64,000 nucleotides of DNA, taken from NCBI RefSeq assembly GCF_900172255.1, contig NZ_FWFU01000001.1, positions 1,178,001-1,242,000 of the forward strand, given 5' to 3'. The notes beneath the pieces were generated by a model, which saw nothing but the letters and a program-made list of their open reading frames with translations, was not told the origin of the DNA and made no database searches. Both the position numbers and the translations under genes were made by a program. Below are positions 27,751-37,563 of this stretch, one piece after another. This DNA comes from Roseovarius halotolerans (lineage in GTDB: Bacteria; Pseudomonadota; Alphaproteobacteria; Rhodobacterales; Rhodobacteraceae). Every line of letters starts with the position of its first letter. Positions within the stretch are counted from its first letter, which is position 1.

Positions 27751-28620
27751 ATGGAGCTCCCATTCGATGGTGCGATTTCGGCCTTCTTTGCCAATGACGC
27801 CCCCGAACCGATCCGCAACGCGATCCGGCGTGCCGATAGCGGCGATATCCTCGATCCCGGCTATCCTCATTCCGAACGCCTGCCGCGCAAGCATTACGAG
27901 AAAGAACTCGAAGCGCTTCAGATCGAGCTTGCAAAAATGCAGTCCTGGGCCAAGGACAGCGGCGCACGCATCGCCATCGTCTTCGAGGGGCGCGACGCCG
28001 CCGGCAAGGGCGGCACGATCAAGCGCTTTCGCGAATATCTGAACCCGCGCGGCGCGCGGCTTGTGGCGCTCTCCAAACCGACCGAGACCGAGGCGACGCA
28101 ATGGTATTTCCAGCGCTACATCGATCACCTGCCGGCCGGCGGCGACATCGTCTTCTATGACCGCAGCTGGTATAATCGCGGCGTCGTCGAAAAGGTGTTC
28201 GGCTTCTGCTCGGACTCCGCGCGCGAACATTTCTTCGACCAGACCCCCGATGTCGAACGGATGCTGGTGGATGAGGGCATTCACCTCGTGAAATTCTGGC
28301 TCAATGTCGGACGCGCCGAACAGCTGCGCCGCTTCCTCAAGCGCGAGGCCAGCCCGCTCAAGCAATGGAAGCTCAGCCGAATCGATGTCGAGGGGCTGCG
28401 CCTCTGGGACGAGTACAGCGCCGCCATCCGCGAGACCTTCGCGCGCACCCACACAGACCACGCGCCCTGGACGATCATCCGCTCGGATGACAAGCGGCGC
28501 GCCCGCATCGAAGCCCTGCGCCACGTCCTGCTTCAGGTGGATTACGCCCACAAGGACCTGCGCGCCATCGGCAAGCCCGATCCGCTGGTCTGCGGCGGTC
28601 CCGAGATATGGGATGTCTAA
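27751..28620 (+). CDS. ppk2: Polyphosphate kinase 2 family protein
   Basis: A 289-residue PPK2 enzyme, which uses polyphosphate to phosphorylate nucleoside diphosphates or monophosphates (or the reverse). Walker A is [12 protein letters not shown] at residues 78-89, Walker B is [11 protein letters not shown], and the lid region is [14 protein letters not shown] single PPK2 domain of this length with this lid is the class I (NDP-phosphorylating) pattern. GGAGAG precedes the ATG. The last eight bases overlap the TetR gene, so the two are coupled. Confidence 0.93.
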   Translation: MELPFDGAISAFFANDAPEPIRNAIRRADSGDILDPGYPHSERLPRKHYEKELEALQIELAKMQSWAKDSGARIAIVFEGRDAAGKGGTIKRFREYLNPRGARLVALSKPTETEATQWYFQRYIDHLPAGGDIVFYDRSWYNRGVVEKVFGFCSDSAREHFFDQTPDVERMLVDEGIHLVKFWLNVGRAEQLRRFLKREASPLKQWKLSRIDVEGLRLWDEYSAAIRETFARTHTDHAPWTIIRSDDKRRARIEALRHVLLQVDYAHKDLRAIGKPDPLVCGGPEIWDV

Positions 28621-29230
28621 ACGCGGCTATCATCACGGCAACCTGCGCCAGGCGCTGGTCGAGGCCGCGCTCGGCCTGATCGAAAGCCGCGGCCCCGCCG
28701 GCTTCACCCTATCGGAGGCCGCCAAGCTGGCCGGCGTCACCCCGGCCGCCGTCTATCGCCATTTCGCCGGGCGCGAGGACCTCATCGCCGAGGCCGCGCG
28801 TCAGGGCTATGCCATCTTCGCCGACGTCATGCGCTATGCCTATGAAAAGGGTCAGCCGTCGGCGCTGGCCAGCTTCGAGGCGACGGGGCGCGCCTACCTT
28901 GCCTTCGCACGGCAATATCCGGGCCACTACATCGCGATGTTCGAAAGCGGCATCTCGGTCAACCGGACCCCCGAACTGGCGCATGAGGCATCCCGCGCGC
29001 GCGCCGTGATCGAACGCGCCGCCGACGAACTGAGCCAGCACATCCCGCCCTCGAAACGGCCCCCCGCAGCGATGTTCAGCGCCCATATCTGGGCCATGTC
29101 GCATGGCGTCGTGGAGCTTTTCGCGCGCAATTCGCCCGGCACCGCCTCGCCCTTCCCGCCCGAAGACCTCCTGGAAAGCGGCATCGGCATCTACCTGCGC
29201 GGTCTTGGCCTCATCGCACCTGACGACTGA
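28613..29230 (+). CDS. TetR-family transcriptional regulator
   Basis: A 205-residue regulator. The N-terminal helix-turn-helix reads [20 protein letters not shown] (about residues 30-49) followed by the typical [12 protein letters not shown]. The C-terminal ligand domain is of the WHG type ([16 protein letters not shown] and [16 protein letters not shown]). The start ATG lies inside the ppk2 3' end. Such an overlap suggests that it controls its own operon or a neighbour, but no operator can be picked out. Confidence 0.88.
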   Translation: MSKRGYHHGNLRQALVEAALGLIESRGPAGFTLSEAAKLAGVTPAAVYRHFAGREDLIAEAARQGYAIFADVMRYAYEKGQPSALASFEATGRAYLAFARQYPGHYIAMFESGISVNRTPELAHEASRARAVIERAADELSQHIPPSKRPPAAMFSAHIWAMSHGVVELFARNSPGTASPFPPEDLLESGIGIYLRGLGLIAPDD

Positions 29231-29237
29231 ATCAGGC

Positions 29238-31235
29238 TCAGTCCTGCGACAGGGCCTCCGCCATGCGCGCCCTCAGGAGCGACGCGCCATAGCCCGATAC
29301 GTGATCCAGATCGCTATAGGCCGAGCGCCCGTCGATGAACCATCGATAGACCCCGTCCTCGCGGAACACATCAGCGAGGTCGACCACCTCGGCCCCCTCG
29401 AGCCCGTCAAAGACCGACCGCGCCGCGGCCTGCAAGGCATCATGTTCAGCCACCGGCAGCGCCGATGCCTCGAAGATCTCCGTCGCTTCTTCGGGCGTGT
29501 ATCCGCGCGCGACCGCCGCATAGACACCGCGCCGTGGATGGACCTGCATTTCCGGCAATTGCTGCAGCACGATCACCCGCACCCCCAGCCTGCGGTAGAA
29601 ATCCACCGTGGCGGGCAGCGCCTGTGCAAAGACCTCGAAGGATGCCTCGCGCCCGCCCAGCTGCGGGCGCGGCTCCGAATTCAGCAGGAAATGCCGCTGG
29701 TCGTTGGAATAGCCGCCTTGCGCGTAAAGCGACCAGCGCGCCACCAGCACCACCGTCGTCACATCGTTCTGCGCCACATAGGCGGCCTGTTCCTGCGTCA
29801 GCGTGTTGCAGGTGCCAAGGCTGTAATTGCCGCTGGCCACATAGGTCCCGATCAGCGGCGGACAGCCGCCAAGCCCGGATTTGATGATCCGCGCACCGCT
29901 TTCCTCGGCATAGGCCCCGAAGGCGGGCAGGATCGCCTGCGAATGGCTGTCACCGAAGATCGCGATCGTCTCGCCCGGCCCGGCCCCGTCGAACACCTTG
30001 CAGAAGCGATCGGCACGGGTCTCGTCATTCCTGGTCCCCGCATAGCAGGCCCGCGTCAGGTTATGGCCCTTCATGCTGGCGATGACTTCCTTGTAGAACG
30101 GCGGCATCTTATTGTCATAGCGCGCTTCCGCCCAGTTCTGGTCCATCCCCACGAAACCGAAGGCCGCGAATGCGGCGATCCCGGCGCCGCTCACGCCGAA
30201 CAGCGCCATGCGTCCGCGCAAAAGCTTGTTCGGCCCCGCGCGAAAAGGCTGCTCGACAAAGCGCCAGCTCAAGCCCGCCAGCACGAAACTCGCCAGCCCC
30301 AGCGCCAGCAACAGCCAGAGCGCCGGTTCATGCATCGAGCGCGCCCGCGCGAAGGCCAGCAGCGGCTGATGCCACAGATAGGCGGAATAGCTGATCAGCC
30401 CGATTACCACCGGCACTTTCATCGACAGGATCCGCGCCACCATCGTCCCTTGCGTGGCGAACAGCAGCACCAGGCAGGTGCCCACGACCGGCGCCAGCGC
30501 GTAGACCGACGGGAACGGCACCGCACCGTCGTAAAAGAAGATCGAATAGACAATCAGCCCAAGCCCGAGCGCCGCCAGCGGCCCATTGGGTTCAAGGCTG
30601 CGGCGAAACACGATGAAGGCGCAGATCGACCCGGCAAACAGCTCCCACATGCGCGACAGCGTGAAAAAGAAGTTCTCTTCGGGAAAATTGCGCCAGCCCC
30701 ATTCGCTCAAGGCCAGCGACAGCACCGCCAGCAGCCCGATCACCACGATGTGCTTGCGCCGCCCGAACGCGCCCAGCAGCGCCAGAAGCAGCGGAAACAC
30801 CATGTAATACTGCTCCTCGACCGCAAGGCTCCAGGTATGCAGCAGCGGACGCAGCTCGGCGGCCTCGGCGAAATATCCGGTATTCTCAAGGAAATGCACA
30901 TTCGAGATGAACAGCGCCGCATAGGACAGGCTGCGCAGGAAATCGTCGAACGGTTCGGGTGGCAGCCAGAACCAGGCAAAGGGCAGGCACAGCCCCATCA
31001 CCAGGAACAGCGCCGGCAGGATGCGCCGCGCGCGCCGCTCGTAAAAGCGCAGGATCGAGAACCGCCCCTCCTCGCGCTCGGTGATGATGATCGTCGTGAT
31101 CAGGTAGCCCGAGATGACAAAGAACACGTCCACCCCGACATAGCCGCCTGAAAACACGCTCAACCCGGCGTGAAACAGGATAACCGGCACAACGGCCACA
31201 GCCCGCAGGCCGTCAATCTCGCGTCTGTATTTCAT
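29238..31235 (-). CDS. Acyltransferase 3 with C-terminal SGNH domain (OafA/YrhL type)
   Basis: A 665-residue membrane protein. The N-terminal part carries the acyltransferase-3 opening YRREIDGLRAVAVVPVILFH and the motif FFVISGYLIT with about ten membrane helices to residue 370. The C-terminal soluble part is an SGNH hydrolase-like domain with IFGDSHSQA (near residues 424-432) and the Asp-His pair DLDHVS near residue 645. Such proteins O-acetylate LPS, exopolysaccharide or peptidoglycan-linked sugars. The start at 31235 is fixed by the family motif. It is in the same direction as the ribosomal genes upstream but separated from them by a terminator. Confidence 0.9.
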   Translation of the reverse strand: MKYRREIDGLRAVAVVPVILFHAGLSVFSGGYVGVDVFFVISGYLITTIIITEREEGRFSILRFYERRARRILPALFLVMGLCLPFAWFWLPPEPFDDFLRSLSYAALFISNVHFLENTGYFAEAAELRPLLHTWSLAVEEQYYMVFPLLLALLGAFGRRKHIVVIGLLAVLSLALSEWGWRNFPEENFFFTLSRMWELFAGSICAFIVFRRSLEPNGPLAALGLGLIVYSIFFYDGAVPFPSVYALAPVVGTCLVLLFATQGTMVARILSMKVPVVIGLISYSAYLWHQPLLAFARARSMHEPALWLLLALGLASFVLAGLSWRFVEQPFRAGPNKLLRGRMALFGVSGAGIAAFAAFGFVGMDQNWAEARYDNKMPPFYKEVIASMKGHNLTRACYAGTRNDETRADRFCKVFDGAGPGETIAIFGDSHSQAILPAFGAYAEESGARIIKSGLGGCPPLIGTYVASGNYSLGTCNTLTQEQAAYVAQNDVTTVVLVARWSLYAQGGYSNDQRHFLLNSEPRPQLGGREASFEVFAQALPATVDFYRRLGVRVIVLQQLPEMQVHPRRGVYAAVARGYTPEEATEIFEASALPVAEHDALQAAARSVFDGLEGAEVVDLADVFREDGVYRWFIDGRSAYSDLDHVSGYGASLLRARMAEALSQD

Positions 31236-31298
31236 GCTAACAATCACCGCCCTGCCAGCTGCAACGATACCTGCACCGCCTGATACTGCCCCAAAATG

Positions 31299-31327
31299 AA
31301 AAAGCGCAACCCACGGGCTGCGCTTTT
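31299..31327 (-). terminator. Rho-independent terminator of rplM-rpsI
   Basis: Read on the minus strand, stem AAAAGCGCA/TGCGCTTTT with a 10-nt loop, continuing into T; 26 bp after the rpsI stop. Confidence 0.88.
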
Positions 31328-31352
31328 CCGGCATACGTTGTCGTGATGACGC

Positions 31353-31841
31353 TCAGCGCTTGGAGAACTGGAAGCTCCGGCGCGCCTTGCGGCGACCGTA
31401 TTTCTTGCGTTCCACCACGCGGCTGTCGCGGGTCAGGAAACCGGCCGCTTTCAGCGCCGGGCGCAGCGCCGGATCGTACAGCTGCAGCGCCTTCGAGATG
31501 CCATGCTTGACCGCACCGGCCTGGCCCGACAGACCGCCGCCCTTGACGGTGGCCTGAACGTCGAACTGGTCCTCGACACCGGCGACGGTAAAGGGCTGGC
31601 GCAGGATCATCTGCAGAACGGGGCGGGCGAAATACTTGTTCAGCTCCTTGCCGTTCACGCTGACCTTGCCCGAACCGGGCTTGATCCAGACGCGGGCGAC
31701 CGCGTCCTTGCGCTTGCCCGTGGCATAAGAGCGGCCCAGATCGTCACGGACCGGCTCGCGCGGGGTTTCGACCTCGGCCTCGGCGACGACGCCGTCGGCG
31801 ACCGCTTCCAGACCTTCGAGTGTTTTGATTTCTTCAGCCAT
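31353..31841 (-). CDS. rpsI: 30S ribosomal protein S9
   Basis: A 162-residue S9 with the usual basic C-terminus ending [12 protein letters not shown], which reaches the decoding site. The core motif [20 protein letters not shown] is clear. An acidic N-terminal extension of about 35 residues precedes it, common in alphaproteobacterial S9. The start overlaps the rplM stop (TGATG), giving the standard rplM-rpsI operon. Confidence 0.97.
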   Translation of the reverse strand: MAEEIKTLEGLEAVADGVVAEAEVETPREPVRDDLGRSYATGKRKDAVARVWIKPGSGKVSVNGKELNKYFARPVLQMILRQPFTVAGVEDQFDVQATVKGGGLSGQAGAVKHGISKALQLYDPALRPALKAAGFLTRDSRVVERKKYGRRKARRSFQFSKR

Positions 31842-32305
31842 CAGTAAGCCACCCGCGTGTTCTTCTTGTTCATGGATTTGACGTCCAGCACCTCGGGGCC
31901 TTGCGCCTCGTGGGGATGCTCGGCGCCGGCATAGACGCGCAGATTGGTCATCTGCTTGCGCGACAGGCGGTTGCCCGGCAGCATCCGCTTGACGGCCTGC
32001 ATGACGACCCGCTCGGGGTGATCGCCTTCCAGGATCTGCCCGGTGGTGCGCGACTTGATGCCGCCCGGATAGCCGGTATGCCAGTAGTTCGGCTTGTCGC
32101 GCTTGGCGCCGGTCAGCTGGACCTTGTCGGCATTGATGACGATGACGTTGTCACCCATGTCCATGTTGGGCGTGAACGATGCCTTGTGCTTGCCACGCAG
32201 GCGCATGGCGATGATCGAGGCAAGACGGCCCAGAACGACACCCTCGGCGTCGATCAGGATCCATTTCTTGTCGATATCTGCCGGAGTTGCAGAGAATGTT
32301 TTCAT
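31841..32305 (-). CDS. rplM: 50S ribosomal protein L13
   Basis: A 154-residue L13, full length, beginning [15 protein letters not shown] and containing the conserved [16 protein letters not shown] and [15 protein letters not shown]. It is the first gene of the rplM-rpsI operon and has a good promoter about 70 bp upstream. Confidence 0.97.
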   Translation of the reverse strand: MKTFSATPADIDKKWILIDAEGVVLGRLASIIAMRLRGKHKASFTPNMDMGDNVIVINADKVQLTGAKRDKPNYWHTGYPGGIKSRTTGQILEGDHPERVVMQAVKRMLPGNRLSRKQMTNLRVYAGAEHPHEAQGPEVLDVKSMNKKNTRVAY

Positions 32306-32371
32306 TGCAGGGAAATCCCTTGGTTGACGTGCCGGGCGCGCAATCGCGCAGCCCCTTCATACGATGGCGCG

Positions 32372-32399
32372 GTTATAAACCCTGCGCCGCGCAGGTCAA
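32372..32399 (-). promoter_or_regulatory. Promoter of rplM-rpsI
   Basis: Minus strand TTGACC (32394-32399), 16-bp spacer, TATAAC (32372-32377). A close match to sigma-70, as expected for ribosomal genes; about 66 bp from the rplM start. Confidence 0.7.
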
Positions 32400-32544
32400 T
32401 AGCCATGTACCGCAATAAATCACGCAAATTCAATGCCTTGCAATTACGGTATCATTTTACCCCATATACTTGGCAGTATTGTATTTGCCGTACCCAATCA
32501 TGGGACGTAGGTTTTGAGCAACTTCAGCAACCACAAAGGGGGGG

Positions 32545-33393
32545 ATGTCTTTTGCAGCCGACTGGATACACAGTCAAGTGTGTGGTTATGGCCGCAAGTC
32601 GGCTGGATCGCTAATAGTGTTTTGGCGCGCCTACTGCGATGAAAGCACTGACGATGATTGGTTTATCATCGGTGGCTATGTCGCAACCGCTGAAACATGG
32701 GATAAGTTCTCGTGTGAATGGGAGGACTTGTTGTCGTTCCTTCCATCATACATGGATGGCGTATTCAAAATGAGCGATCTTATGGGTTCAGATTATTACA
32801 GTGAGCGCGCTCTTGCTTTCTACAGGCTGATTGAGAACGCTGATCTTATCTCAATGTCATGCACATTGCGAAAGAATGAGCTGCTTGCCGCGTTTGATGA
32901 GGTGATTTGGCCGTCTAACAAGATAACCAATTGGTCGCAGTTTAGACGAGACCTAACAAATCCTTACATTTTCGCAGTGCGCGCAATGGTGCTAAAACTT
33001 ACTCGAGTTCAAGTGAAACTTGGCGTTCATGGTCCCGTGAACTTTGTTTTTGACGAGCGTAGTGAGCAACAGAAGATCTTAAATGCTTGGCACCACGTGA
33101 ATGATAGCGTTCCAGACGATATAAAACGCCTTCTTGGTAGCACCCCTGTGTTTGACAGAGAGGATCGATCACCACCACTTCAGGCGGCAGATATGTGGGC
33201 GTGGCTTGTTCGAGTATGGCAGCGAGGAAAAGAAGACTATGACTGGGCCGTTACCGAAGATCCAGCTTGGCCCTGGCTGCACGAAACCGCTTTAAAAAAA
33301 GGCTTTAGGGTTTCGTTCAATCAAGAGGATTTAAGGACGGAGTTGGAAAAAACTAATCGACTCGTAAGGCATCATCTGGGCGGATTATTTTAG
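32545..33393 (+). CDS. DUF3800 domain protein in an AT-rich islet
   Basis: A 282-residue protein. The DUF3800 hallmarks are present: AYCDESTDDDWFIIGG at the start, NFVFDERSEQQ in the middle and PPLQAADMWAWLV near residue 210, giving three acidic clusters that would suit a metal-dependent RNase H-like fold. The function is not established; the family is often seen on mobile DNA. Base composition differs sharply from the neighbours: 25 of 60 bases are G/C at 32761-32820 against 45 of 60 at 34621-34680. AAAGGGGGG precedes the ATG at 32545; a GTG at 32617 would give a start nearer to the domain. No transposase, integrase or flanking repeat was seen. Confidence 0.75.
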   Translation: MSFAADWIHSQVCGYGRKSAGSLIVFWRAYCDESTDDDWFIIGGYVATAETWDKFSCEWEDLLSFLPSYMDGVFKMSDLMGSDYYSERALAFYRLIENADLISMSCTLRKNELLAAFDEVIWPSNKITNWSQFRRDLTNPYIFAVRAMVLKLTRVQVKLGVHGPVNFVFDERSEQQKILNAWHHVNDSVPDDIKRLLGSTPVFDREDRSPPLQAADMWAWLVRVWQRGKEDYDWAVTEDPAWPWLHETALKKGFRVSFNQEDLRTELEKTNRLVRHHLGGLF

Positions 33394-33491
33394 CAAGCGC
33401 CCGCTCAAACGCCTCCTCAACTTCATTGAGGATTCTCCACGAAACTCGGTCAGATATTTGTATTCTCCGCCTAGATCGCACCGCCCGCACC

Positions 33492-33560
33492 CTTCTTCTG
33501 TTCCCAAGTATCCTCGGGGGGAGTCGCGCCAGCGGCGCGGCGGGGGGCAGACAGCCCCCC
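33492..33560 (-). repeat. Dispersed hairpin-plus-tail element, copy D
   Basis: Read on the minus strand, stem GGGGGGC/GCCCCCC (33542-33560), then an extra small inverted repeat GCGCCGCTGGCGC, then CCCCCCGAGGATACTTGG and the tail GAACAGAAGAAG. It begins seven bases after the stop of the thioesterase gene, on that gene's strand. Confidence 0.7.
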
Positions 33561-33567
33561 TTCCCGC

Positions 33568-33993
33568 TCACTCCCGCGCGGGCGGTATAGAATAGGTGAG
33601 ACTCGCGCGCGCCACCGGCGCATCGACGCCCAGCGAGAAGATCAGCACCTCGCCCACCGCCAGCACCCGCCCCAGCTTCAGGATCCGGCACTCGGCGATC
33701 AGGTCGGCCCCCGCGGCGGGCTTGCGCATGAAATCGATGCTGCAATTGGTGGTCACGGCCAGCGCCTCCGGCCCTATCATCGCCAGGATCGCCAGGTACA
33801 CCGACACATCCGCCAGCGCGAACATGCTCGGCCCAGACACCGTCCCGCCGGGGCGCAGGTGCCGATCCGCCGTCGCCAGCCGCACCCGGATCCGGTTCTC
33901 ACCCAGTTCCTCGATCTCGAAATCCCCCGCGACCTGCGGAAATTCCGCCGCCAGGAAATCCTCCAGCGCCGCGCGTGTCATTTTCAGGCTCAT
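33568..33993 (-). CDS. PaaI-family hotdog thioesterase
   Basis: A 141-residue single hotdog domain. GGTVSGPSMFALADVSVYLAI is the long central helix with the conserved Gly and Asp of the PaaI/YbdB type, and TTNCSIDFMRKPAAGADLIAE is the following strand pair. Relatives hydrolyse aromatic or short-chain acyl-CoA. It is divergent from an enoyl-CoA hydratase over 60 bp, which fits a shared role in acyl-CoA metabolism. The long open frame upstream of 33993 is the antisense of the hydratase and is not part of it. Confidence 0.85.
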   Translation of the reverse strand: MSLKMTRAALEDFLAAEFPQVAGDFEIEELGENRIRVRLATADRHLRPGGTVSGPSMFALADVSVYLAILAMIGPEALAVTTNCSIDFMRKPAAGADLIAECRILKLGRVLAVGEVLIFSLGVDAPVARASLTYSIPPARE

Positions 33994-34053
33994 CCGCTTC
34001 CCTCCCTGCCCATACGCGCGTAAGGTTGCCCATAACGAAACCGGAGGTTCAAG

Positions 34054-34842
34054 ATGGCAATTCTCGAGCGCAGCGATAACGGCCCCGTCGCCCGGCTGAC
34101 CCTCAACCACCCCGAGAAGCTCAATGCGCTCAGCGACGCGATGCTGGCCGCCCTGCAGGATCAGTTCGACCGCCTCGCCGGTGACAGCGCGATCCGCGTG
34201 GTCATCATCGACGGCGCCGGCAAGGCCTTCTGCGCCGGGCATGATCTCAAGGAGATGACCGCCGGGCGCCAGGCCGAGGATGGCGGGCGCGCCTATTTCG
34301 CCGATCTCTTCACCCGCTGCGCAAGAGTGATGACGGCAATCCGCGCCCTGCCCCAGCCGGTCATCGCCCAGCCTCACGGCATCGCCACCGCCGCCGGCTG
34401 CCAGCTCGTCGCCTCCTGCGACCTTGCCGTGGCTGCCAACGGCACGCGCTTTGGCGTCAACGGCGTCAATATCGGCCTGTTCTGCTCGACCCCGATGGTG
34501 GCGCTCAGCCGCAACATCCCGCGCAAACAGGCCTTCGAGATGCTGACCACCGGCGATTTCATCGACACCGACCGCGCCGCGGCGCTCGGACTCATCAACC
34601 GCGCCGTCCCCCATGAAGACCTCGCCGCCGAAACCGACGCCCTGGCGCGCCAGATCGCCAGCAAGCTCGGCACCGCCGTGCGGATCGGCAAACGCGCCTT
34701 TTACGACCAGATCGAAATGGGCCTCGATCAGGCCTATGCCCATACAGGCGCGGTGATGGTCGAGAACATGATGGTCGAGGACACAGCCGAGGGAATCAGC
34801 GCCTTTCTCGAAAAGCGCACCCCCGACTGGCATCAGGACTGA
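34054..34842 (+). CDS. Enoyl-CoA hydratase/isomerase family protein
   Basis: A 262-residue crotonase. The oxyanion-hole segments are FCAGHDLKEM and QPHGIATAAGCQLVASCDLA. The position of the first catalytic Glu of true hydratases holds a Gly/Cys-like residue (AAGCQL), and SRNIPRKQAFEMLTTGDF follows with no obvious second Glu. The exact reaction is therefore open: hydratase, isomerase or another crotonase activity. It is divergent from the PaaI thioesterase. Confidence 0.82.
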   Translation: MAILERSDNGPVARLTLNHPEKLNALSDAMLAALQDQFDRLAGDSAIRVVIIDGAGKAFCAGHDLKEMTAGRQAEDGGRAYFADLFTRCARVMTAIRALPQPVIAQPHGIATAAGCQLVASCDLAVAANGTRFGVNGVNIGLFCSTPMVALSRNIPRKQAFEMLTTGDFIDTDRAAALGLINRAVPHEDLAAETDALARQIASKLGTAVRIGKRAFYDQIEMGLDQAYAHTGAVMVENMMVEDTAEGISAFLEKRTPDWHQD

Positions 34843-35291
34843 CCCCACCCGCGCCATAATCAACGCTCCTGGGCGCAAATTGTCCCCTGAAAGGCAACGA
34901 TAAACGCAGCTGGTGTCGATTTCCCGACGAAATCGCCGCGCGCCCTGGATGGCATTTATTGATCCGGCGCAGGGATTTACCGCTTTCGTTGCCCAAAAGG
35001 AAACAAACCGTTTCCAGAACACTGGTTTTTCCGCCCGGCACAATTCTGCCATTTTTGATGCGGGGTTGGTGCAAGTATCATTCGATTGGTTCGAATTCGG
35101 GTTTTTAGCAGCAAAGCATTACGGCTTGCGTCAACCCCACGATTCCTCCTGACATCAAAGTCTTGCAAGGTGATTTTCACGTTGCGACGGCTGTTTCCGT
35201 CCACGCGACAATCCGTTTCCACCCCTGCCCCATTTCCGCCCCATTTCCCGCGCCCTTTCCAAAGCCCGCGCAATCGCCTACATCGCGGCGC
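34843..35291. other. 449-bp gap without a supported gene
   Basis: Short open frames exist on both strands, but none has a ribosome site or recognisable sequence. The stretch is AT-richer than the flanks. It contains an operator-like inverted repeat GGAAAC-AAACC-GTTTCC at 34999-35015, and a T-loop-like GGTTCGAATTC at 35088-35098 that cannot be folded into a tRNA. It presumably carries the trmFO promoter. Confidence 0.5.
34999..35015. promoter_or_regulatory. Operator-like inverted repeat
   Basis: GGAAAC and GTTTCC arms separated by five bases, about 280 bp before trmFO. The binding protein is unknown; it may be chance. Confidence 0.25.
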
Positions 35292-36650
35292 ATGAATACG
35301 ACACTTCATATCGTCGGTGGCGGCATGGCCGGGTCCGAGGCTGCATGGCAGGCCGCCAATATGGGCGTGCCCGTGGTGATCCATGAAATGCGCCCCAAGA
35401 CCGGCACCTTCGCCCATCGCACCGGCGACCTGGCCGAGATGGTCTGCTCCAACTCGCTGCGCTCGGATGACGACGAACAGAACGCCGTCGGTCTTCTGCA
35501 TTGGGAAATGCGCGCCGCCGACGGGCTGATCATGGCGATGGCCGACCGTCACCGCCTGCCCGCGGGCGGCGCCCTCGCCGTCGACCGTGACGCCTTCGCG
35601 CGTGACGTGACGCAGGCGCTGCGCGACCACCCGCTGGTCACCATCGAACCCGGCGAGATCAACGACCTGCCCGCCGAAGGCCATTGGATCATCGCCACCG
35701 GGCCGCTGACCAGCGAAGGGCTGGGTCAGGCCATCGCACGCGAAACCGGCCGCGAGGCGCTGGCCTTTTTCGACGCCATCGCGCCGATCGTCTATTTCGA
35801 CTCGATCGACCTCTCCAAGGCCTGGATGCAATCGCGCTACGACAAGGGCGAAACCGAGGCCGAACGCACCGCCTATCTCAACTGCCCGATGGACCGCGAC
35901 ACCTACGAAGCCTTCATCGACGCGCTGCTCGCCGCCGACAAGACCGAGTTCCACGAGGGCGAGACCGCCGGTTATTTCGACGGCTGCCTGCCGATCGAGG
36001 TCATGGCCGAACGGGGCCGCGAAACCCTGCGCCACGGGCCGATGAAACCCGTCGGCCTCACCAATCCGCACCAGCCGGAAACCAAGGCCCACGCCATCGT
36101 GCAACTGCGCCGCGACAACGCGCTCGGCACGCTCTACAATATCGTCGGTTTCCAGACCAAGATGAAATACGGCGCCCAGACCGAGGTGCTGCGGATGATT
36201 CCGGGGCTCGAAAACGCCCGTTTCGCCCGGCTCGGCGGCATTCATCGCAACACCTTCATCAACTCTCCGCGCCTGCTTGATGCGCAGATGCGCCTGCGCG
36301 CCCGCCCCCATATCCGCTTTGCCGGGCAGATCACCGGCGTCGAAGGCTATGTCGAATCCGCCGCGATGGGCCTGCTGGCGGGCCGCCTCGCCGCTGCCGA
36401 GATCCTCGGGCGCGACCTCCCCCCGCCGCCGCAGGATTCGGCGATGGGCGCGCTCATCCATCACATCACCGGCGGCGCCGAGGCCAAGACCTTCCAGCCC
36501 ATGAACGTCAATTTCGGTCTGTTTCGCCCCGTCGAAGGCCTCAAGGGCGGGCGGCGCGGGCGGCGTGACCGCTACAAGGCCTATACCGACCGCGCCAAAT
36601 CGGCCTGGCGCGACTGGCTGGGCGAAACCGCCGATCTCATCCCTTCATGA
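35292..36650 (+). CDS. trmFO: FAD/folate-dependent tRNA (uracil-54-C5)-methyltransferase TrmFO
   Basis: Makes ribothymidine at position 54 of tRNA using methylene-tetrahydrofolate and FADH2. 452 residues, normal length. The FAD-binding motif is [14 protein letters not shown] at residues 6-19; other family blocks are [12 protein letters not shown] and [15 protein letters not shown], which holds the catalytic cysteine. The start at 35292 puts the dinucleotide-binding strand at the N-terminus as in other TrmFO. Its stop overlaps the gluQ start (ATGA), so the two tRNA-modifying genes are coupled. Confidence 0.95.
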   Translation: MNTTLHIVGGGMAGSEAAWQAANMGVPVVIHEMRPKTGTFAHRTGDLAEMVCSNSLRSDDDEQNAVGLLHWEMRAADGLIMAMADRHRLPAGGALAVDRDAFARDVTQALRDHPLVTIEPGEINDLPAEGHWIIATGPLTSEGLGQAIARETGREALAFFDAIAPIVYFDSIDLSKAWMQSRYDKGETEAERTAYLNCPMDRDTYEAFIDALLAADKTEFHEGETAGYFDGCLPIEVMAERGRETLRHGPMKPVGLTNPHQPETKAHAIVQLRRDNALGTLYNIVGFQTKMKYGAQTEVLRMIPGLENARFARLGGIHRNTFINSPRLLDAQMRLRARPHIRFAGQITGVEGYVESAAMGLLAGRLAAAEILGRDLPPPPQDSAMGALIHHITGGAEAKTFQPMNVNFGLFRPVEGLKGGRRGRRDRYKAYTDRAKSAWRDWLGETADLIPS

Positions 36651-37501
36651 GCTTCACCACACGATTCGCCCCATCCCCCACCGGCCCGCTCCATCTGGGC
36701 CATGCCTATTCGGCGCTTCTGGCGCATGACATGGCACATGCGGCAGGCGGGCGTTTCCTGTTGCGCATCGACGATCTCGACACGTCCCGCTGCCGCTCCG
36801 AATACGAGGCGCAGATATTCGACGATCTCGCCTGGCTCGGGCTCGACTGGCCCCGCCCCGTGCTGCGCCAGTCCGAGCGCCTGCCCGCCTACCGCGCCGC
36901 GCTCGAGCGCCTCTGGGACATGGGCCTGCTTTTTCCCTGCAGCTGCTCGCGCGCCGATATCCGCGCCGCCGTCTCCGCCCCGCAGGAAGGCGCGCCCGCC
37001 CACGGCCCCGACGGGCTGATCTATCCCGGCACCTGCCGCCCCAAGGCACCGCCCTCGGGCGCCATGCCCGACATGCCGCTGCGCCTCGACATGGCGCGCG
37101 CCCTCGCCCGCCTCGACGCACCCGTCACCTTCACCGAAACCGGCACCGGCCCTGCGGGCGAAACCGGGCGCATCACGCCGGAGGACATGACCGGCAGAGT
37201 CGGCGATGTGGCGCTGGCGCGCCCCGGCCTTGGCGCCTCCTATCACCTATCCGTCGTGGTCGATGACGCGGCGCAAGGCATCACCCATGTGATCCGCGGC
37301 CAGGACCTCTTCGAGGCCACGCAGATCCATGTTCTCCTGCAACAGCTTCTGGAACTGCCGGTGCCGCTCTATCACCACCATCGCCTGATCCGCGATTCCG
37401 CGGGCAAGCGCCTCGCCAAACGCGACGATGCCCGCGCCATCGCCACCTACCGCGCCCAGGGCGACAGCCCGCAATCACTGCGCGCCCGCCTCGGCCTCTG
37501 A
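36647..37501 (+). CDS. gluQ: Glutamyl-Q tRNA(Asp) synthetase
   Basis: A 284-residue truncated glutamyl-tRNA synthetase paralogue that attaches glutamate to queuosine of tRNA-Asp. The start [20 protein letters not shown] contains the HLGH nucleotide site; [10 protein letters not shown] is the zinc-binding cysteine region specific to Glu[12 protein letters not shown] takes the place of KMSKS. No anticodon-binding domain is present, as expected. It is coupled to trmFO upstream. The repeat copy E follows at once, but on the opposite strand. Confidence 0.93.
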   Translation: MSFTTRFAPSPTGPLHLGHAYSALLAHDMAHAAGGRFLLRIDDLDTSRCRSEYEAQIFDDLAWLGLDWPRPVLRQSERLPAYRAALERLWDMGLLFPCSCSRADIRAAVSAPQEGAPAHGPDGLIYPGTCRPKAPPSGAMPDMPLRLDMARALARLDAPVTFTETGTGPAGETGRITPEDMTGRVGDVALARPGLGASYHLSVVVDDAAQGITHVIRGQDLFEATQIHVLLQQLLELPVPLYHHHRLIRDSAGKRLAKRDDARAIATYRAQGDSPQSLRARLGL

Positions 37502-37505
37502 GCGG

Positions 37506-37558
37506 GATTCATCTTGCCGGAAATACTCTGTGGGGGTGTGGGGGTGCAAAACCCCCAC
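37506..37558 (-). repeat. Dispersed hairpin-plus-tail element, copy E
   Basis: Read on the minus strand, perfect 8-bp stem GTGGGGGT/ACCCCCAC (37538-37558) with a 5-nt loop, then ACCCCCACAGAGTATTT and the tail GGCAAGATGAATC. It begins five bases after the hisI stop, on the hisI strand, between convergent gluQ and hisI. Confidence 0.78.
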
Positions 37559-37563
37559 GCGCA

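Noticed and set aside
33353..33745. Minus-strand open frame ending in a protein-like EVEEAFERALAKIIRPDD
   Set aside because: Only the last 35 residues look like protein; the rest is the shadow of the thioesterase gene, and it overlaps the DUF3800 3' end. It may be a remnant, but it cannot be supported.
35088..35098. GGTTCGAATTC, resembling a tRNA T-loop
   Set aside because: The flanks do not pair into a T-stem, and no acceptor or anticodon arm can be folded.
34913..35152. Open frame of 79 codons in the gap before trmFO
   Set aside because: No ribosome site and no gene-like composition; a shorter frame on the other strand overlaps it.
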